Of a DNA stretch of 64,000 nucleotides, positions 50,677 to 59,377 are shown piece after piece. Position 1 is the first letter of the stretch. Each line of letters starts with the position of its first letter. The position numbers and the translations under genes were made by a program. The stretch comes from a virus, in the IMG/VR virus record IMGVR_UViG_3300035670_000010, positions 62,001 to 126,000 of that record; one strand, given 5' to 3'. The notes under the pieces are model-generated. The model had not been told where the DNA came from, searched no databases, and was given only the letters and a program-made list of their open reading frames with translations.

Positions 50677-50715
50677 AAACCCCCTATCTACATAATCTGG
50701 ATGGGGGGGGGTTTT
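50677..50715. terminator. Bidirectional rho-independent terminator
   Basis: AAAACCCCC pairs with GGGGGTTTT within a nine-G run across a TATCTACATAATCTGGAT loop. It lies between convergent genes. Confidence 0.75.
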
Positions 50716-50724
50716 ATTTGCCCC

Positions 50725-51462
50725 TTAAACCATATCAACCCTTGCCCCCTTCTTTAAGTTATCCATTGCCCATAGGGGTTGCAAATTGGTATAGTGAGAT
50801 AAAGCAATTAACTCATCTTCTGATTTTGCAGAGGATAATGGAATAATATGATCAATATGCCATTCTAAACGATTATCCCAACTCATCCCATTAACAAATT
50901 TTGATTCCATATATATCTTAAACTCATTATAACTAATCCCAACAATGCTTTCTGTCTTCATTGCAAAATTGGTATAGCCACTCTTTCTAAATGAACCCCT
51001 TATTAAAGTGCGTAGTCTCTTCTTTAATGCAAATAAGGGGTCGTTTTTAAACTTATTCTTCCACCTCTCATATCTTCTAGCATTATCTTTATTCTTTTGT
51101 TCAACCTTATACTCATCTGTCTTCTTATAAGCAATCATTCTATTCCTTTCTTCTTTTGCAAGTCTTTTCCTTTCTAACTCCTGGCTCTTCTTTTCCTTCT
51201 CAATGTTCAATAATATTAAAGCATCCTCCTTTAACTTCTGCTTAATCAATCTATTCTCTAATGCTTTCTTTTTTTCATTCTTTCTCTTATTCTCTCTTAT
51301 CTTTTCTCTATTAACAGGATTACTTAAATATTTTTCCATATATGTTTTATTTTTTTCACTTTTGCATTTTTTACATATATAATATAATCCATTCTTTCCT
51401 TTTTTATAATAATCTGTTATTGGCAAATCTATATTGCAATTCTTACATACTTTTGTTTCCAT
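50725..51462 (-). CDS. HNH endonuclease (homing-type)
   Basis: 245 residues. An N-terminal zinc finger (CKNCNIDLPI, then CKKCKSEK) is followed by a very basic coiled coil and a C-terminal HNH nuclease: RLEWHIDHIIPLSSAKSEDE, then HYTNLQPLWAMDNLKKG. The DH and N residues of the motif are present. A mobile, probably free-standing homing endonuclease, flanked by the non-coding region. Confidence 0.85.
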   Translation of the reverse strand: METKVCKNCNIDLPITDYYKKGKNGLYYICKKCKSEKNKTYMEKYLSNPVNREKIRENKRKNEKKKALENRLIKQKLKEDALILLNIEKEKKSQELERKRLAKEERNRMIAYKKTDEYKVEQKNKDNARRYERWKNKFKNDPLFALKKRLRTLIRGSFRKSGYTNFAMKTESIVGISYNEFKIYMESKFVNGMSWDNRLEWHIDHIIPLSSAKSEDELIALSHYTNLQPLWAMDNLKKGARVDMV

Positions 51463-52930
51463 AATATACTTTTACTTAATAATAATAAAAACCATAGATT
51501 ATGTAAATTTTTCCCAAAAATTTTATTTGAGAAATTGGCAAATAAATTCCTTTACAACCTGTGTGGGGGAAATTGAAGTTTTATGTTGTATGGGGAGGGG
51601 GCAAATTTTACCACAAATTTTTTAATTGTCAAACAGGCCATTAAAGCCCCTTTTGACCCCCACAAATGCATTATAAGGGGGGACACGGCTGGGGGAGGGG
51701 GCCCCACACAGGGGTATAACCCCATCCAGGGGGGCGTAGGGGTCCCGTTATGGTGGCTGACGTTATGGCAGTCCCCCCTTGTGTTGTAAGTGTTTGATTG
51801 TGAGTGTGTTGTGTGGGTTGCTAGTTAAGTGGTTGGTTTATAATACATTATAACATTAGTAAAACATTAACACCCCCTTAACTAGGATATATAAACCCTT
51901 GTAATACAGCCCCTTAACTAATGAGATAACATTAACTAAACTTTAATTGCCCCCACTGGTCGGGGGATGTGATCATGTGTAAGCCCCTAACATACAATAT
52001 GTTATACCTGAAGGGACATTATGGTGGGAGGGGAACATTAACATAATATTAACCCCCTTAACTAGGGGGCTATGCAATAATCTATAATGCACTGATCATC
52101 CATTAGTTATGTGGAGGGACCCCCTAATTAAGGGGGAACAAACTTTAACATACCCCAGGCTAAAAAGTTACTAACACGACAGGATGTCAGTACGCCCCCT
52201 TAATTAGGGGGAACTGTCTATGTTATAAGCCATTATGTGTGATTTAAATAGGGGGTGTTAATAACTTTTTATTTATCCCCACATAGTTAACCCCTTATAA
52301 ATCACAACATTATATAGTGTGACATCTTGTCACCAGGGGGAGTTTGGCACAGTTTTTGCACATAACAATACCCCTCCGGAGGGGGCAAAAATAGGGGATA
52401 ATCCCCAAGCAAAACTGCCCCTACATACCCCCCATACCATAATTGCCCCTCACATAGTTAAAAAGGGCAATTATGAACTAAAATTGCCCCTCACATACTC
52501 AAAAATACTATATACTTTTCCTAGCAAAAAATAATGAGTTATGGAACAAGGTGGGGGTAGCGAATGTAATGAGCCTGTAATCCCCCATCACCACCCTTCA
52601 ATTAGCCCATATATTACATATAATGAACCTTTATTGTCAATATGATATGACACATAGGTATGTCATTATCTATTGTTAGAAATCAAATATGCCCCATTAC
52701 AATCATATAGTAATTTATACAACCCCCTCTGGGGGTATAAAACAAATTAATACTTATGATATAGTTATAGGGTTTTAGGTGTCTATAATAGGGCAACCAT
52801 TAAGCCATATGGCTTTTATTATGCCCACACCCAGACCATAATCAGTAGGGGAAATAAGTTTGAACGCAGCAACCCGCCAAACAGATGCGGTAGCATCGTG
52901 TGGGGGTGGGGGGATGTGAGAAAACTTATT
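51463..52930. other. 1.5-kb non-coding region rich in G/C runs and palindromes
   Basis: No convincing gene is seen on either strand. Unlike the AT-rich surroundings it is full of runs of four to six G or C, short palindromes (for example CCCCTCCGGAGGGG at 52371-52384, AATTGCCC/GGGCAATT between 52440 and 52473) and a direct repeat AATTGCCCCTCACATA (52440 and 52482). The right end has a GATGC-GGTA-GCATC hairpin near 52884. Candidates are an origin, packaging or recombination region, or a structured RNA. I see no tRNA. Confidence 0.6.
51872..52211. repeat. Five CCCCTTAAcTAGGGG-type palindromic elements
   Basis: Full elements: CCCCCTTAACTAGGGGG (52053-52069), CCCCCTAATTAAGGGGG (52120-52136) and CCCCCTTAATTAGGGGG (52195-52211). 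The last two are exact reverse complements of each other. Partial copies CCCCCTTAACTAGGA (about 51873) and CCCCTTAACTAA (about 51910) lie to the left. Spacing of the full copies is about 67-75 nt. Confidence 0.75.
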
Positions 52931-52938
52931 TCTTGATA

Positions 52939-52946
52939 TATTTATG
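52939..52946 (+). promoter_or_regulatory. Late-type promoter motif variant TATTTATG
   Basis: GATATATTTATGTAATAAAA, with the core 24 nt before the ATG at 52963. Confidence 0.5.
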
Positions 52947-52962
52947 TAATAAAACATATAGT

Positions 52963-53739
52963 ATGAGAAATAGATTAAATGAGCAAGTGAATAGGTTCAA
53001 ACAAATAATGAATGTCATTAGTGAGAATACAAATGATAATGTTGATTTTGTTACATTAACTGGACAAGTGATAGATCAGTTAGAAGGTGGATATTACCAT
53101 CCAGATATGAGGTATAGATTAAAAGGTGATTGGTCTAAGTATGGTAATTCTGGTGAAACTATGTTTGGGATTGATAGATTAAGAGGTGGTTCAATCAATA
53201 CAACTTCTGCTGGTAGGGAGTTCTGGACTTTAATTGATAATGCTAATGCAAAGAATACTTGGGATTGGAATTATAAAGGTGGTCAATTGGGTGATAGGTT
53301 AAAGGTATTGGCTGCACAAATGATGAAACCACAGTTTGATTTATATATGAGGAAATATCTTACACCAGAAGCACAGAAGATTGTTAATAGTAGTAAAGCA
53401 TTGACATTTAATTTCATCTATGCCACTTGGAATGGTCCAGGTTGGTTTAAGAAGTTTGCAAATAAGTTTAATGAAGATGTTAAAAAGAATTTAAGTATTG
53501 GAGAACTTGTTGGTAAAGTTCTTGAATATAGAAGAGATAGTGGTAATAGAATTATTGTTGATACTGGAAAGAAGTTAGAGAAGATATTACCAAATATTGA
53601 AAACATTAATATTTCTCCCCTATCAACAGGTTCATCATCAGATACAGGTATTACATCAAGTGATAATAAACAACCAGGTTTTATTGATATGTTATATGAT
53701 AAGTTCTTGGCTTCACAAAAGGCATCAAATAAGGCATAG
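52963..53739 (+). CDS. GH108-like muramidase with leader
   Basis: 258 residues from the ATG at 52963; upstream in-frame codons lie in the non-coding region. The leader MRNRLNEQVNRFKQIMNVIS has an LNE|Q site. The catalytic region begins VIDQLEGGYYHPDM, with Glu in LEGGY the likely acid catalyst, and GETMFGIDRLRGG, matching GH108-type lysozymes. The N-terminal leader suggests a virion-associated rather than free endolysin. The Ser/Thr-rich segment near the end (STGSSSDTGITSSDN) is a linker. Confidence 0.75.
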   Translation: MRNRLNEQVNRFKQIMNVISENTNDNVDFVTLTGQVIDQLEGGYYHPDMRYRLKGDWSKYGNSGETMFGIDRLRGGSINTTSAGREFWTLIDNANAKNTWDWNYKGGQLGDRLKVLAAQMMKPQFDLYMRKYLTPEAQKIVNSSKALTFNFIYATWNGPGWFKKFANKFNEDVKKNLSIGELVGKVLEYRRDSGNRIIVDTGKKLEKILPNIENINISPLSTGSSSDTGITSSDNKQPGFIDMLYDKFLASQKASNKA

Positions 53740-53826
53740 AATTGCATTGTGCTTAACTTTATGATATGTTTTGCTATTGGTGCTTGTCTTTTATTATAGT
53801 GTGTCTTAAATTGCCTTAAAATAAGA

Positions 53827-53860
53827 AAACCCCCATATTGTTATATATGAGGGGTTCTTT
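53827..53860 (+). terminator. Probable terminator
   Basis: AACCCCCATAT pairs with ATATATGAGGGGTT, then TCTTTG. The U-tract is interrupted. Confidence 0.55.
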
Positions 53861-53879
53861 GTTTAAATGAAAAAAGCAA

Positions 53880-54299
53880 TTAAAGAATAATAAATCCCTT
53901 GTTAATTAAATACTCCTGGTTCTCATAATGTTTCTGGATTTGTTCCTCCCTGGTTAAATTGTGATATGATACAGCTAGTTTGTTCTGAATCAATCCCTCA
54001 TTAATGTTTAACCCATCCTTTGTGAATACAGTTGCCAATAATCTACCATACTTCTCACGCTTGTCAAGCACAGTCTTTATTGTAACCTTATCCCCAACCT
54101 TTAAATTATCAAACAAATACCTTGTGGCCATAATTGCCTGTAATCTTAATAATGGATCCTCTGATGTCATCTCTGGTGTGTCCAATCCATACAACCTAAT
54201 CTTGGTCTCATTCATAAACATGTAAAAACCCAAATCAATGTCCAGGATTAAACTGTCCCCATCAATGATTCGCTTTACTGTTGCTTTGTATTCATACAT
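53880..54299 (-). CDS. Staphylococcal-nuclease-like (SNase) protein
   Basis: 139 residues from the ATG at 54299. The OB-fold nuclease motifs are ATVKRIIDGDSLILDIDLGF, KIRLYGLDTPEM and DKREKYGRLLATVF, with Arg, Asp and Glu residues in the standard positions. No signal peptide; it would act in the cytoplasm or on DNA after packaging. Late-type promoter upstream. Confidence 0.88.
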   Translation of the reverse strand: MYEYKATVKRIIDGDSLILDIDLGFYMFMNETKIRLYGLDTPEMTSEDPLLRLQAIMATRYLFDNLKVGDKVTIKTVLDKREKYGRLLATVFTKDGLNINEGLIQNKLAVSYHNLTREEQIQKHYENQEYLINKGFIIL

Positions 54300-54314
54300 A
54301 ATCTTATAGTTTAT

Positions 54315-54322
54315 TATAAATA
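54315..54322 (-). promoter_or_regulatory. Late-type promoter motif
   Basis: ACATATTTATAATAAACT on the minus strand begins 23 nt before the ATG at 54299. Confidence 0.55.
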
Positions 54323-54359
54323 TGTTTAGATGCAAAAGTTTGTTTTACCTATATGGTAT

Positions 54360-55454
54360 TTAGGTGCAATTTTCATGTTTCATATTAACCTTTGTGTTTA
54401 AATATTCTTTAATTTTTTTTGTAAGCCTGTCTCTACTAACTCTCACATCTTTATTTAATTCTTTATAAATTTTATAAAAACTAACACCTTCTTCATATTG
54501 TTTAGCAGCTTTAGCTATAACCAATTCATCTAATACAAAATGTTCAAACTCAACATTGTATTTGTTTTTTAATTTTTTTCTAATCTGTGAACCACTAAAC
54601 CCAGTCTTTTTTTCAATTTCTTTAATAGTTAAACCTTTCTGGAACATTTCAAATGCTAAAAGTATATCAGATTCTAACATATAAACTTTTGATTTATATT
54701 TATTATCAATATTAAAATTCTTTTTTAATTTACGTGTTATTTGAGCTCTACTAAATCTAGTCTTTTTTTCAATTTCACTAAAATTAAACCCATTTTGATA
54801 CATTTCAAACACCAAAAGTATATCAGATTCTGACATGTGTTCACCTTTATATCTTTTTGGTTCTAATTTATCGTATTTAATATTTGACCATAAATAACCA
54901 TATGCTATTCCACCAGTTTTACATGCTCTACTTATTAACCTATTACATAAAGGCAAACCTAACTCTTTAATTAATAAGTTTTGAGATTCAAAAGATTTAA
55001 TATAATCACCATTCAAAGAATATTGATAAGTTTCAACTGATTTGTGATTTTTCTTACCTGTTTTACCAAAAAAAGGATTTTTTTCACCTTTAAAAACACC
55101 ACTCAAAAGACTTCTTTCTCTAACTTTAATACAAACTTCTTGAGTATGTTTATAACCCTTTCTAACACCATCACCACCATTTGTTTGATTTTTTAAAATG
55201 AAACCTCTTTCTTTATGTAATCTTATTTCTTCTATTTCAGCAAAATCACCTTTATCTTTTTCTACTTCACAAATAAGTGAAATTTTTAAATCATTATAAC
55301 CATATTTACTAAGCCAATTATATAATTTAGTTTTTTTATTTTTTTTAGAATTATATATATGTTGTCTAAACCTAAGTTCCAATGATTTTTCTGTTTTACC
55401 AATATAAATCACATTTGGGTTATTTTCATAAAATATTTTATATATTTTTACCAT
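54360..55454 (-). CDS. GIY-YIG homing endonuclease with HTH repeats
   Basis: 364 residues. The catalytic domain begins IYKIFYENNPNVIYIGKTEK with Arg in LELRFRQHI, and includes a Glu around FAEIEEIRLH. NUMOD-like segments KGEKNPFFGKTGKKNHKS and VETYQYSLNGDYIKSFES follow. Two HTH-like repeats (EIEKKTRFSRAQITRKLKK, EIEKKTGFSGSQIRKKLKN) at the C-terminus likely bind DNA. A mobile gene. Confidence 0.85.
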   Translation of the reverse strand: MVKIYKIFYENNPNVIYIGKTEKSLELRFRQHIYNSKKNKKTKLYNWLSKYGYNDLKISLICEVEKDKGDFAEIEEIRLHKERGFILKNQTNGGDGVRKGYKHTQEVCIKVRERSLLSGVFKGEKNPFFGKTGKKNHKSVETYQYSLNGDYIKSFESQNLLIKELGLPLCNRLISRACKTGGIAYGYLWSNIKYDKLEPKRYKGEHMSESDILLVFEMYQNGFNFSEIEKKTRFSRAQITRKLKKNFNIDNKYKSKVYMLESDILLAFEMFQKGLTIKEIEKKTGFSGSQIRKKLKNKYNVEFEHFVLDELVIAKAAKQYEEGVSFYKIYKELNKDVRVSRDRLTKKIKEYLNTKVNMKHENCT

Positions 55455-55503
55455 TTTTATAGTTTTTATGTCTTTTTTAGCAACTGAAACTTAATTGTTT
55501 TTA

Positions 55504-55731
55504 CTAGTTTAAAATATAACCACCCTCTTTAAGGATCTTTACCACCTTCTTCTCAACTGTTGTGCAAATGGCTGGTTTATTTGCAATGCTACCAAACTTA
55601 CCATCAGAAAAGATAATATAATATTTCTCCTTATTGTTATCGTAGAACCTTGTAACCTGGCAATATTCATTTTTATCATTTTTGAATATACCATAACGTT
55701 TTCCAAGCAATAACATCCATAATCTTTCCAT
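55504..55731 (-). CDS. Small hypothetical protein (75 aa)
   Basis: 75 residues from the ATG at 55731 (MERLWMLLLGKRYGIFKNDK). YYIIFSDGKFGSIANKPAIC suggests a small beta-hairpin protein. No known domain. Confidence 0.55.
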   Translation of the reverse strand: MERLWMLLLGKRYGIFKNDKNEYCQVTRFYDNNKEKYYIIFSDGKFGSIANKPAICTTVEKKVVKILKEGGYILN

Positions 55732-55793
55732 AGTCTTTTGGTTTTGTTTATTTCTCCTGCTAAGATACAAACTTTATCCCAAATACCAAAATA

Positions 55794-56114
55794 TCATTGG
55801 GGTTTATTTATATAATCACTATATTTCTTTGTCTGGATAATAAACATTGTTTCATTCTTTATTGGATATGTCTCCACAAACCATTTGCAATAACTAAAAT
55901 CCTGCTCCAATACATCAATTATCTTCTTACCCTTATGTTTGCCAAACCAGAACATATGATCACGACTTAATTTCATTGGGATATTCTTGCTTTGTATATA
56001 TGTTGATGTTTTTGAATTTGGAAATGTCCTAACAAACCAACTACAATAGTTTATATCCTTCTGGAATACATCATCAACCATCTCCCCATTGTATTTGCCA
56101 ATATAAAACTTCAT
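55794..56114 (-). CDS. Duplicated EXO_C-like domain protein
   Basis: 106 residues with two copies of one motif: YIGKYNGEMVDDVFQKDINY then CSWFVRTFP, and WFGKHKGKKIIDVLEQDFSY then CKWFVETYP. This resembles the C-terminal domain of phage exonuclease X/PolC-like proteins (GKxKGxxIxxVxxxDxxYxxW). No exonuclease core is present. Confidence 0.65.
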   Translation of the reverse strand: MKFYIGKYNGEMVDDVFQKDINYCSWFVRTFPNSKTSTYIQSKNIPMKLSRDHMFWFGKHKGKKIIDVLEQDFSYCKWFVETYPIKNETMFIIQTKKYSDYINKPQ

Positions 56115-56120
56115 ATCATT

Positions 56121-56414
56121 TTATTTATACATCTCCGGATAATCATCCATTAATTGTTTTTTAATCTTGTTTCTACCCAAATTAACCAATTCATTATAAT
56201 TACCACTATCTATAATCCCAACTGATAATTGTATGAAATCAGGCTGGGGATTGCCCAAATGTTTTATCATTGTCTCAGCAATTAAATAATTTTCTGGGGC
56301 AACCCTAAATGATATATTTGGATTATAGAATTGTTCAAAATAATGATATTTCTCATCCAGTTCCCTTATATCAATCATTTGCTCAATTTTATTTTTTAAG
56401 TAAAGCTGTTTCAT
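56121..56414 (-). CDS. Hypothetical protein (97 aa)
   Basis: 97 residues from the ATG at 56414 (MKQLYLKNKIEQMIDIRELD). Helical; no motif recognised. It follows the 56419 gene with 4 nt between stop and start. Confidence 0.55.
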   Translation of the reverse strand: MKQLYLKNKIEQMIDIRELDEKYHYFEQFYNPNISFRVAPENYLIAETMIKHLGNPQPDFIQLSVGIIDSGNYNELVNLGRNKIKKQLMDDYPEMYK

Positions 56415-56418
56415 ATTT

Positions 56419-56826
56419 TTATTCGTAATAAAATTCATCCAATATAACCTTCCAATCATTTATCTGCCCATCAGAATCAATGTCCATAATAATATAATCA
56501 CCCCAACCATCCTTCTTTGGAGATAACATCCTGGGAACATAATCCCTAATCTTCTTTATTAACTCCATATTGCTATCAAGAAGTTTATATGTCCCATTAT
56601 CACATACCTTATAATGCGTGGTTGCCCTAACCCCCTGGGTCCAGTTTACAATCTTTCCAGTATTGATGTTTATCAATGGCTTCCAACAATCCCCATCCCT
56701 ACAAGGAATGTTACCATCCTTATCCTCAATCCCATTCATTATACCATCATCCCAGCGTCTTACACCAGCCTCAACAAACAAATACTCAATGTCAAACTCT
56801 TTTGTAACTGTGAATTTTGCTTTCAT
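56419..56826 (-). CDS. Conserved phage protein (135 aa)
   Basis: 135 residues. VEAGVRRWDDGIMNGIEDKD, IPCRDGDCWKPLININTGKI and HYKVCDNGTYKLLD form a pattern I recognise from other phage proteins of unknown function. The Cys/Asp-rich loop (CRDGDC) is notable. Downstream neighbour of the mini-gene array on the same strand. Confidence 0.65.
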   Translation of the reverse strand: MKAKFTVTKEFDIEYLFVEAGVRRWDDGIMNGIEDKDGNIPCRDGDCWKPLININTGKIVNWTQGVRATTHYKVCDNGTYKLLDSNMELIKKIRDYVPRMLSPKKDGWGDYIIMDIDSDGQINDWKVILDEFYYE

Positions 56827-57032
56827 AATTTATTGTTTTTTTTAATTTGTTTTTTAATCCCGTGATTTACACTAGAAAAGGGAATTTGTCTTTGTCCTGG
56901 ATCAAAAACTATAAAATCATATATATAAGAACATTCATAATGACTTCTATGTGTGCTAATAAGATTAACTATCTTATTGTGTGTTCCATTACTATTGAAT
57001 GCTAAATTAATATTTTTTTTAATATTCTTCAT
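56823..57032 (-). CDS. Mini-gene array member 1 (69 aa)
   Basis: MKNIKKNINLAFNSNG start and a Lys-rich end (GIKKQIKKNNKL). Overlaps the upstream array gene and the 56419 gene. The core (RSHYECSYIYDFIVFDPGQR) is unique. Confidence 0.6.
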   Translation of the reverse strand: MKNIKKNINLAFNSNGTHNKIVNLISTHRSHYECSYIYDFIVFDPGQRQIPFSSVNHGIKKQIKKNNKL

Positions 57033-57225
57033 GTTGTTTTTCTAATTCATTTTCAATCTGACTATATAGTGTAATCTTTAATATATCTCTTACACCATTA
57101 AGAGTTTTATCACTCACACTATTATATACATTGGCTTTAAGACAATCATCTGTTCTTGTTAGAGATTTAGCCAATCTAAAAAAGTTTATCTTATCACCAA
57201 TACTTGTTCTAATATTTCTCATCAT
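57019..57225 (-). CDS. Mini-gene array member 2 (68 aa)
   Basis: Starts MMRNIRTSIGDKINFFRLAK; ends QIENELEKQHEEY. Overlaps the neighbours by 14-17 nt. No known domain. Confidence 0.6.
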   Translation of the reverse strand: MMRNIRTSIGDKINFFRLAKSLTRTDDCLKANVYNSVSDKTLNGVRDILKITLYSQIENELEKQHEEY

Positions 57226-57415
57226 TCCTATTTAAATTAGTATCATTCTGGTCAAGTATTGAAGCCTTGAATACTGTTCCTCTTACACCAAGAAGAGCAT
57301 ATTCAACAACAATATCATATAGATCAGGCCCAACACTATTTATTGTTTTTTGGTCATATTTATCCCACCTAATGTTGTTTAGAATATAACCAATTTTTGC
57401 ATTAACATTTCTCAT
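57209..57415 (-). CDS. Mini-gene array member 3 (68 aa)
   Basis: Starts MRNVNAKIGYILNNIRWDKY; shares the ALLGVRGTVFK-type middle with members 2 and 4-5. Ends DTNLNRNDEKY. Confidence 0.6.
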   Translation of the reverse strand: MRNVNAKIGYILNNIRWDKYDQKTINSVGPDLYDIVVEYALLGVRGTVFKASILDQNDTNLNRNDEKY

Positions 57416-57604
57416 CTATTTGTTTTTTAAATTATCCTCAACCTGGTCAGATATTGAAATCCTTGCTATAGCACTTACACCAATAAAAGGATTAGTTATA
57501 TTGCCAATTACATTTTCCATAACGTAACCATTTATTCTTGGCCTACACTTGTACCATCTAAAAGCATTTATCTTATCAGCAATATTTCTTTTAACATTTC
57601 TCAT
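57416..57604 (-). CDS. Mini-gene array member 4 (62 aa)
   Basis: Starts MRNVKRNIADKINAFRWYKC; ends ISDQVEDNLKNK, almost the same end as member 5. Confidence 0.6.
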   Translation of the reverse strand: MRNVKRNIADKINAFRWYKCRPRINGYVMENVIGNITNPFIGVSAIARISISDQVEDNLKNK

Positions 57605-57796
57605 CTATTTGTTTTTTAAATTATTCTCAACCTGGTTAAATATTGAACTCCTTAATACACCGCTTGCACCATGAATAGTAACTTCAACCACATTGGTATA
57701 TACGTCAATTGCAATGTAATCATCTATTTTTATTTTATGCATACCCCGAATAAAATCAAGTATATCATCACCAATCTTTCCTCTAAAATTTATCAT
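57605..57796 (-). CDS. Mini-gene array member 5 (63 aa)
   Basis: Starts MINFRGKIGDDILDFIRGMH; middle THGASGVLRS-like; ends FNQVENNLKNK. Confidence 0.6.
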   Translation of the reverse strand: MINFRGKIGDDILDFIRGMHKIKIDDYIAIDVYTNVVEVTIHGASGVLRSSIFNQVENNLKNK

Positions 57797-58038
57797 TTTT
57801 TATAAATTAAATTATTCACCAATTCCATTTTGACAGCAGAACTAAATTCAATTTCTCTATTAACTTTACCATTTTGTGTAGAAAGGCAAATTCTAAACAT
57901 ATCTCTTCCACCATCAAGATTTGAATCAATTAGATTATGATGTATATTTTCCTCAAAGCCATTTCTATTTTGTTGTTTATACATCCTTTGTATAAAAGTA
58001 ATTGTAAAATCCCTAATCACCCCTTTTTTATTTCTCAT
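57793..58038 (-). CDS. Mini-gene array member 6 (81 aa, longest)
   Basis: Starts MRNKKGVIRDFTITFIQRMY; has an insertion (EIEFSSAVKMELV) before the end NNLIYKK. ATGA overlap with member 5. Confidence 0.6.
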   Translation of the reverse strand: MRNKKGVIRDFTITFIQRMYKQQNRNGFEENIHHNLIDSNLDGGRDMFRICLSTQNGKVNREIEFSSAVKMELVNNLIYKK

Positions 58039-58246
58039 AGTTTAATTTGTTTTCAATCACATTACGTACCTCATAACCACTTTGAATTAGAAATATAATT
58101 GAAAAATTTACTTTATCTTTCATACTCTGATGAACAGTGTTAGTTACTTTATCATTATCTCCAAGAACAACAGATGTGTTTGCTGTAAATTTATTGTGTC
58201 TTAAATAATTCATACATTCACTAACACTTGTTCTAATATTCTTCAT
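58028..58246 (-). CDS. Mini-gene array member 7 (72 aa)
   Basis: Starts MKNIRTSVSECMNYLRHNKF, the start close to member 2; ends NVIENKLNYEK. Confidence 0.6.
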   Translation of the reverse strand: MKNIRTSVSECMNYLRHNKFTANTSVVLGDNDKVTNTVHQSMKDKVNFSIIFLIQSGYEVRNVIENKLNYEK

Positions 58247-58430
58247 AGTTTAATTTCTTTTTTAAATTATTTTCAATATGAGAATAAACCTGATCTGTTA
58301 TCTGCATTTCTATATTATAAGATATCATATCCCCTATCTTACGCCAAGATTTTTGCATAGTGTGATTTGACACTATGTCTAACATTTCAGCACGTAATTT
58401 GGCTTGACCTCCAATCTTAATCTTTTTCAT
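58233..58430 (-). CDS. Mini-gene array member 8 (65 aa)
   Basis: Starts MKKIKIGGQAKLRAEMLDIV; ends SHIENNLKKKLNYEEY, the clearest example of the shared C-terminus. Confidence 0.6.
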   Translation of the reverse strand: MKKIKIGGQAKLRAEMLDIVSNHTMQKSWRKIGDMISYNIEMQITDQVYSHIENNLKKKLNYEEY

Positions 58431-58431
58431 A

Positions 58432-58614
58432 TTATTTTTCTAATTTATTTTCAATCTCCTTACACACATCATAAGTAGATTCAATTTTTTTAATGTCATT
58501 AGAAATATCCCAAGTACAACCCCAGGCAACACCATTTATACGATTAATTGTAATTACAAACATAGCAGCATCAACTCTAGTACGTAAATTAACCTTTTTA
58601 CTAATATTTTTCAT
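58432..58614 (-). CDS. Mini-gene array member 9 (60 aa)
   Basis: From the ATG at 58614 (MKNISKKVNLRTRVDAAMFV); ends CKEIENKLEK. Contains a Trp/Cys segment WGCTWD. Confidence 0.6.
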   Translation of the reverse strand: MKNISKKVNLRTRVDAAMFVITINRINGVAWGCTWDISNDIKKIESTYDVCKEIENKLEK

Positions 58615-58822
58615 ATATTTGGGTTTTAAGACGGTCAAGAACCTGGATTATTATATCCTCTTCTATATCAAAGGATCTATCAAGAAGCTGGTATATTACA
58701 TCCTCTTTTGAATTAAAAGATTTAACTGAAATAGAAGTCCCAACACAATCAAATACTTTATTTGAAATTTTGTCATGGGTATTACTAAATTTTGCTCCAA
58801 TTGTGTAATGAATATTCTTCAT
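58601..58822 (-). CDS. Mini-gene array member 10 (73 aa)
   Basis: Starts MKNIHYTIGAKFSNTHDKIS; contains an internal repeat DVIYQLLDRS/DIIIQVLDRL. Confidence 0.6.
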   Translation of the reverse strand: MKNIHYTIGAKFSNTHDKISNKVFDCVGTSISVKSFNSKEDVIYQLLDRSFDIEEDIIIQVLDRLKTQIYEKY

Positions 58823-59004
58823 TCTATTTGTTTTTTTACTTTTTCTACAACCTCTCTATATAAAGGTAAAGTTCTTAACCAAACTACTGAAAAAATAACA
58901 TTGTTTGCACAATCATAAGTCTTGTGTTCAACACAGTCAACTGCATTATTTAATCTTTTCCTATAGGGAAAATTAAAACTAATATCATACTTTATATTAT
59001 TCAT
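58819..59004 (-). CDS. Mini-gene array member 11 (61 aa)
   Basis: Starts MNNIKYDISFNFPYRKRLNN; ends VEKVKKQIE. ATGA overlap with member 10. Confidence 0.6.
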   Translation of the reverse strand: MNNIKYDISFNFPYRKRLNNAVDCVEHKTYDCANNVIFSVVWLRTLPLYREVVEKVKKQIE

Positions 59005-59185
59005 TGTTACCTATTATTAAATTGTTTTCAACTTCAAGCCAGTGAACATCACTATTTTCTTTATACATTTTACTTCTTATTTTAACTTCTAAATTAGAGC
59101 ATAATTTATTGGACACCCTAGCCTGTAACCTCTCCTGGAATATACTCCATATATCATCTAATTTTTTTTCAAAAATGTTCTCCAT
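58997..59185 (-). CDS. Mini-gene array member 12 (62 aa)
   Basis: Starts MENIFEKKLDDIWSIFQERL and shares an ERLQARVSNKL-type middle with member 13; ends EVENNLIIGNNE. Confidence 0.6.
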   Translation of the reverse strand: MENIFEKKLDDIWSIFQERLQARVSNKLCSNLEVKIRSKMYKENSDVHWLEVENNLIIGNNE

Positions 59186-59375
59186 AATTATGTTTTTTTA
59201 AATTATTTAAAGTCTGAAAATACACCTGGTTCTCTGTCTGAGCCAATATATTGAAAAATGCCTTATCCCTTATCTTATCTTCCAAAAGATAATTTACTTT
59301 CTTGGACAACTTAGCCAGTAAATGCTCCCAAATCATATCCCATTTCTGAAAATTCTTTACACCAATGTTCTCCAT
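59169..59375 (-). CDS. Mini-gene array member 13 (68 aa)
   Basis: Starts MENIGVKNFQKWDMIWEHLL; middle AKLSKKVNYLLEDKIRDK parallels member 12; ends LNNLKKHNYGEHF. Confidence 0.6.
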   Translation of the reverse strand: MENIGVKNFQKWDMIWEHLLAKLSKKVNYLLEDKIRDKAFFNILAQTENQVYFQTLNNLKKHNYGEHF

Positions 59376-59377
59376 GA

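Noticed and set aside
52884-52897. GATGC-GGTA-GCATC hairpin considered as a tRNA or riboswitch element
   Set aside because: No matching arms or conserved loops around it; kept only as part of the non-coding island.
51434-52957. Short open frames within the non-coding island
   Set aside because: They are rich in Pro, Gly and Trp from the G/C runs, have unlike codon use and no recognisable motif or start context.
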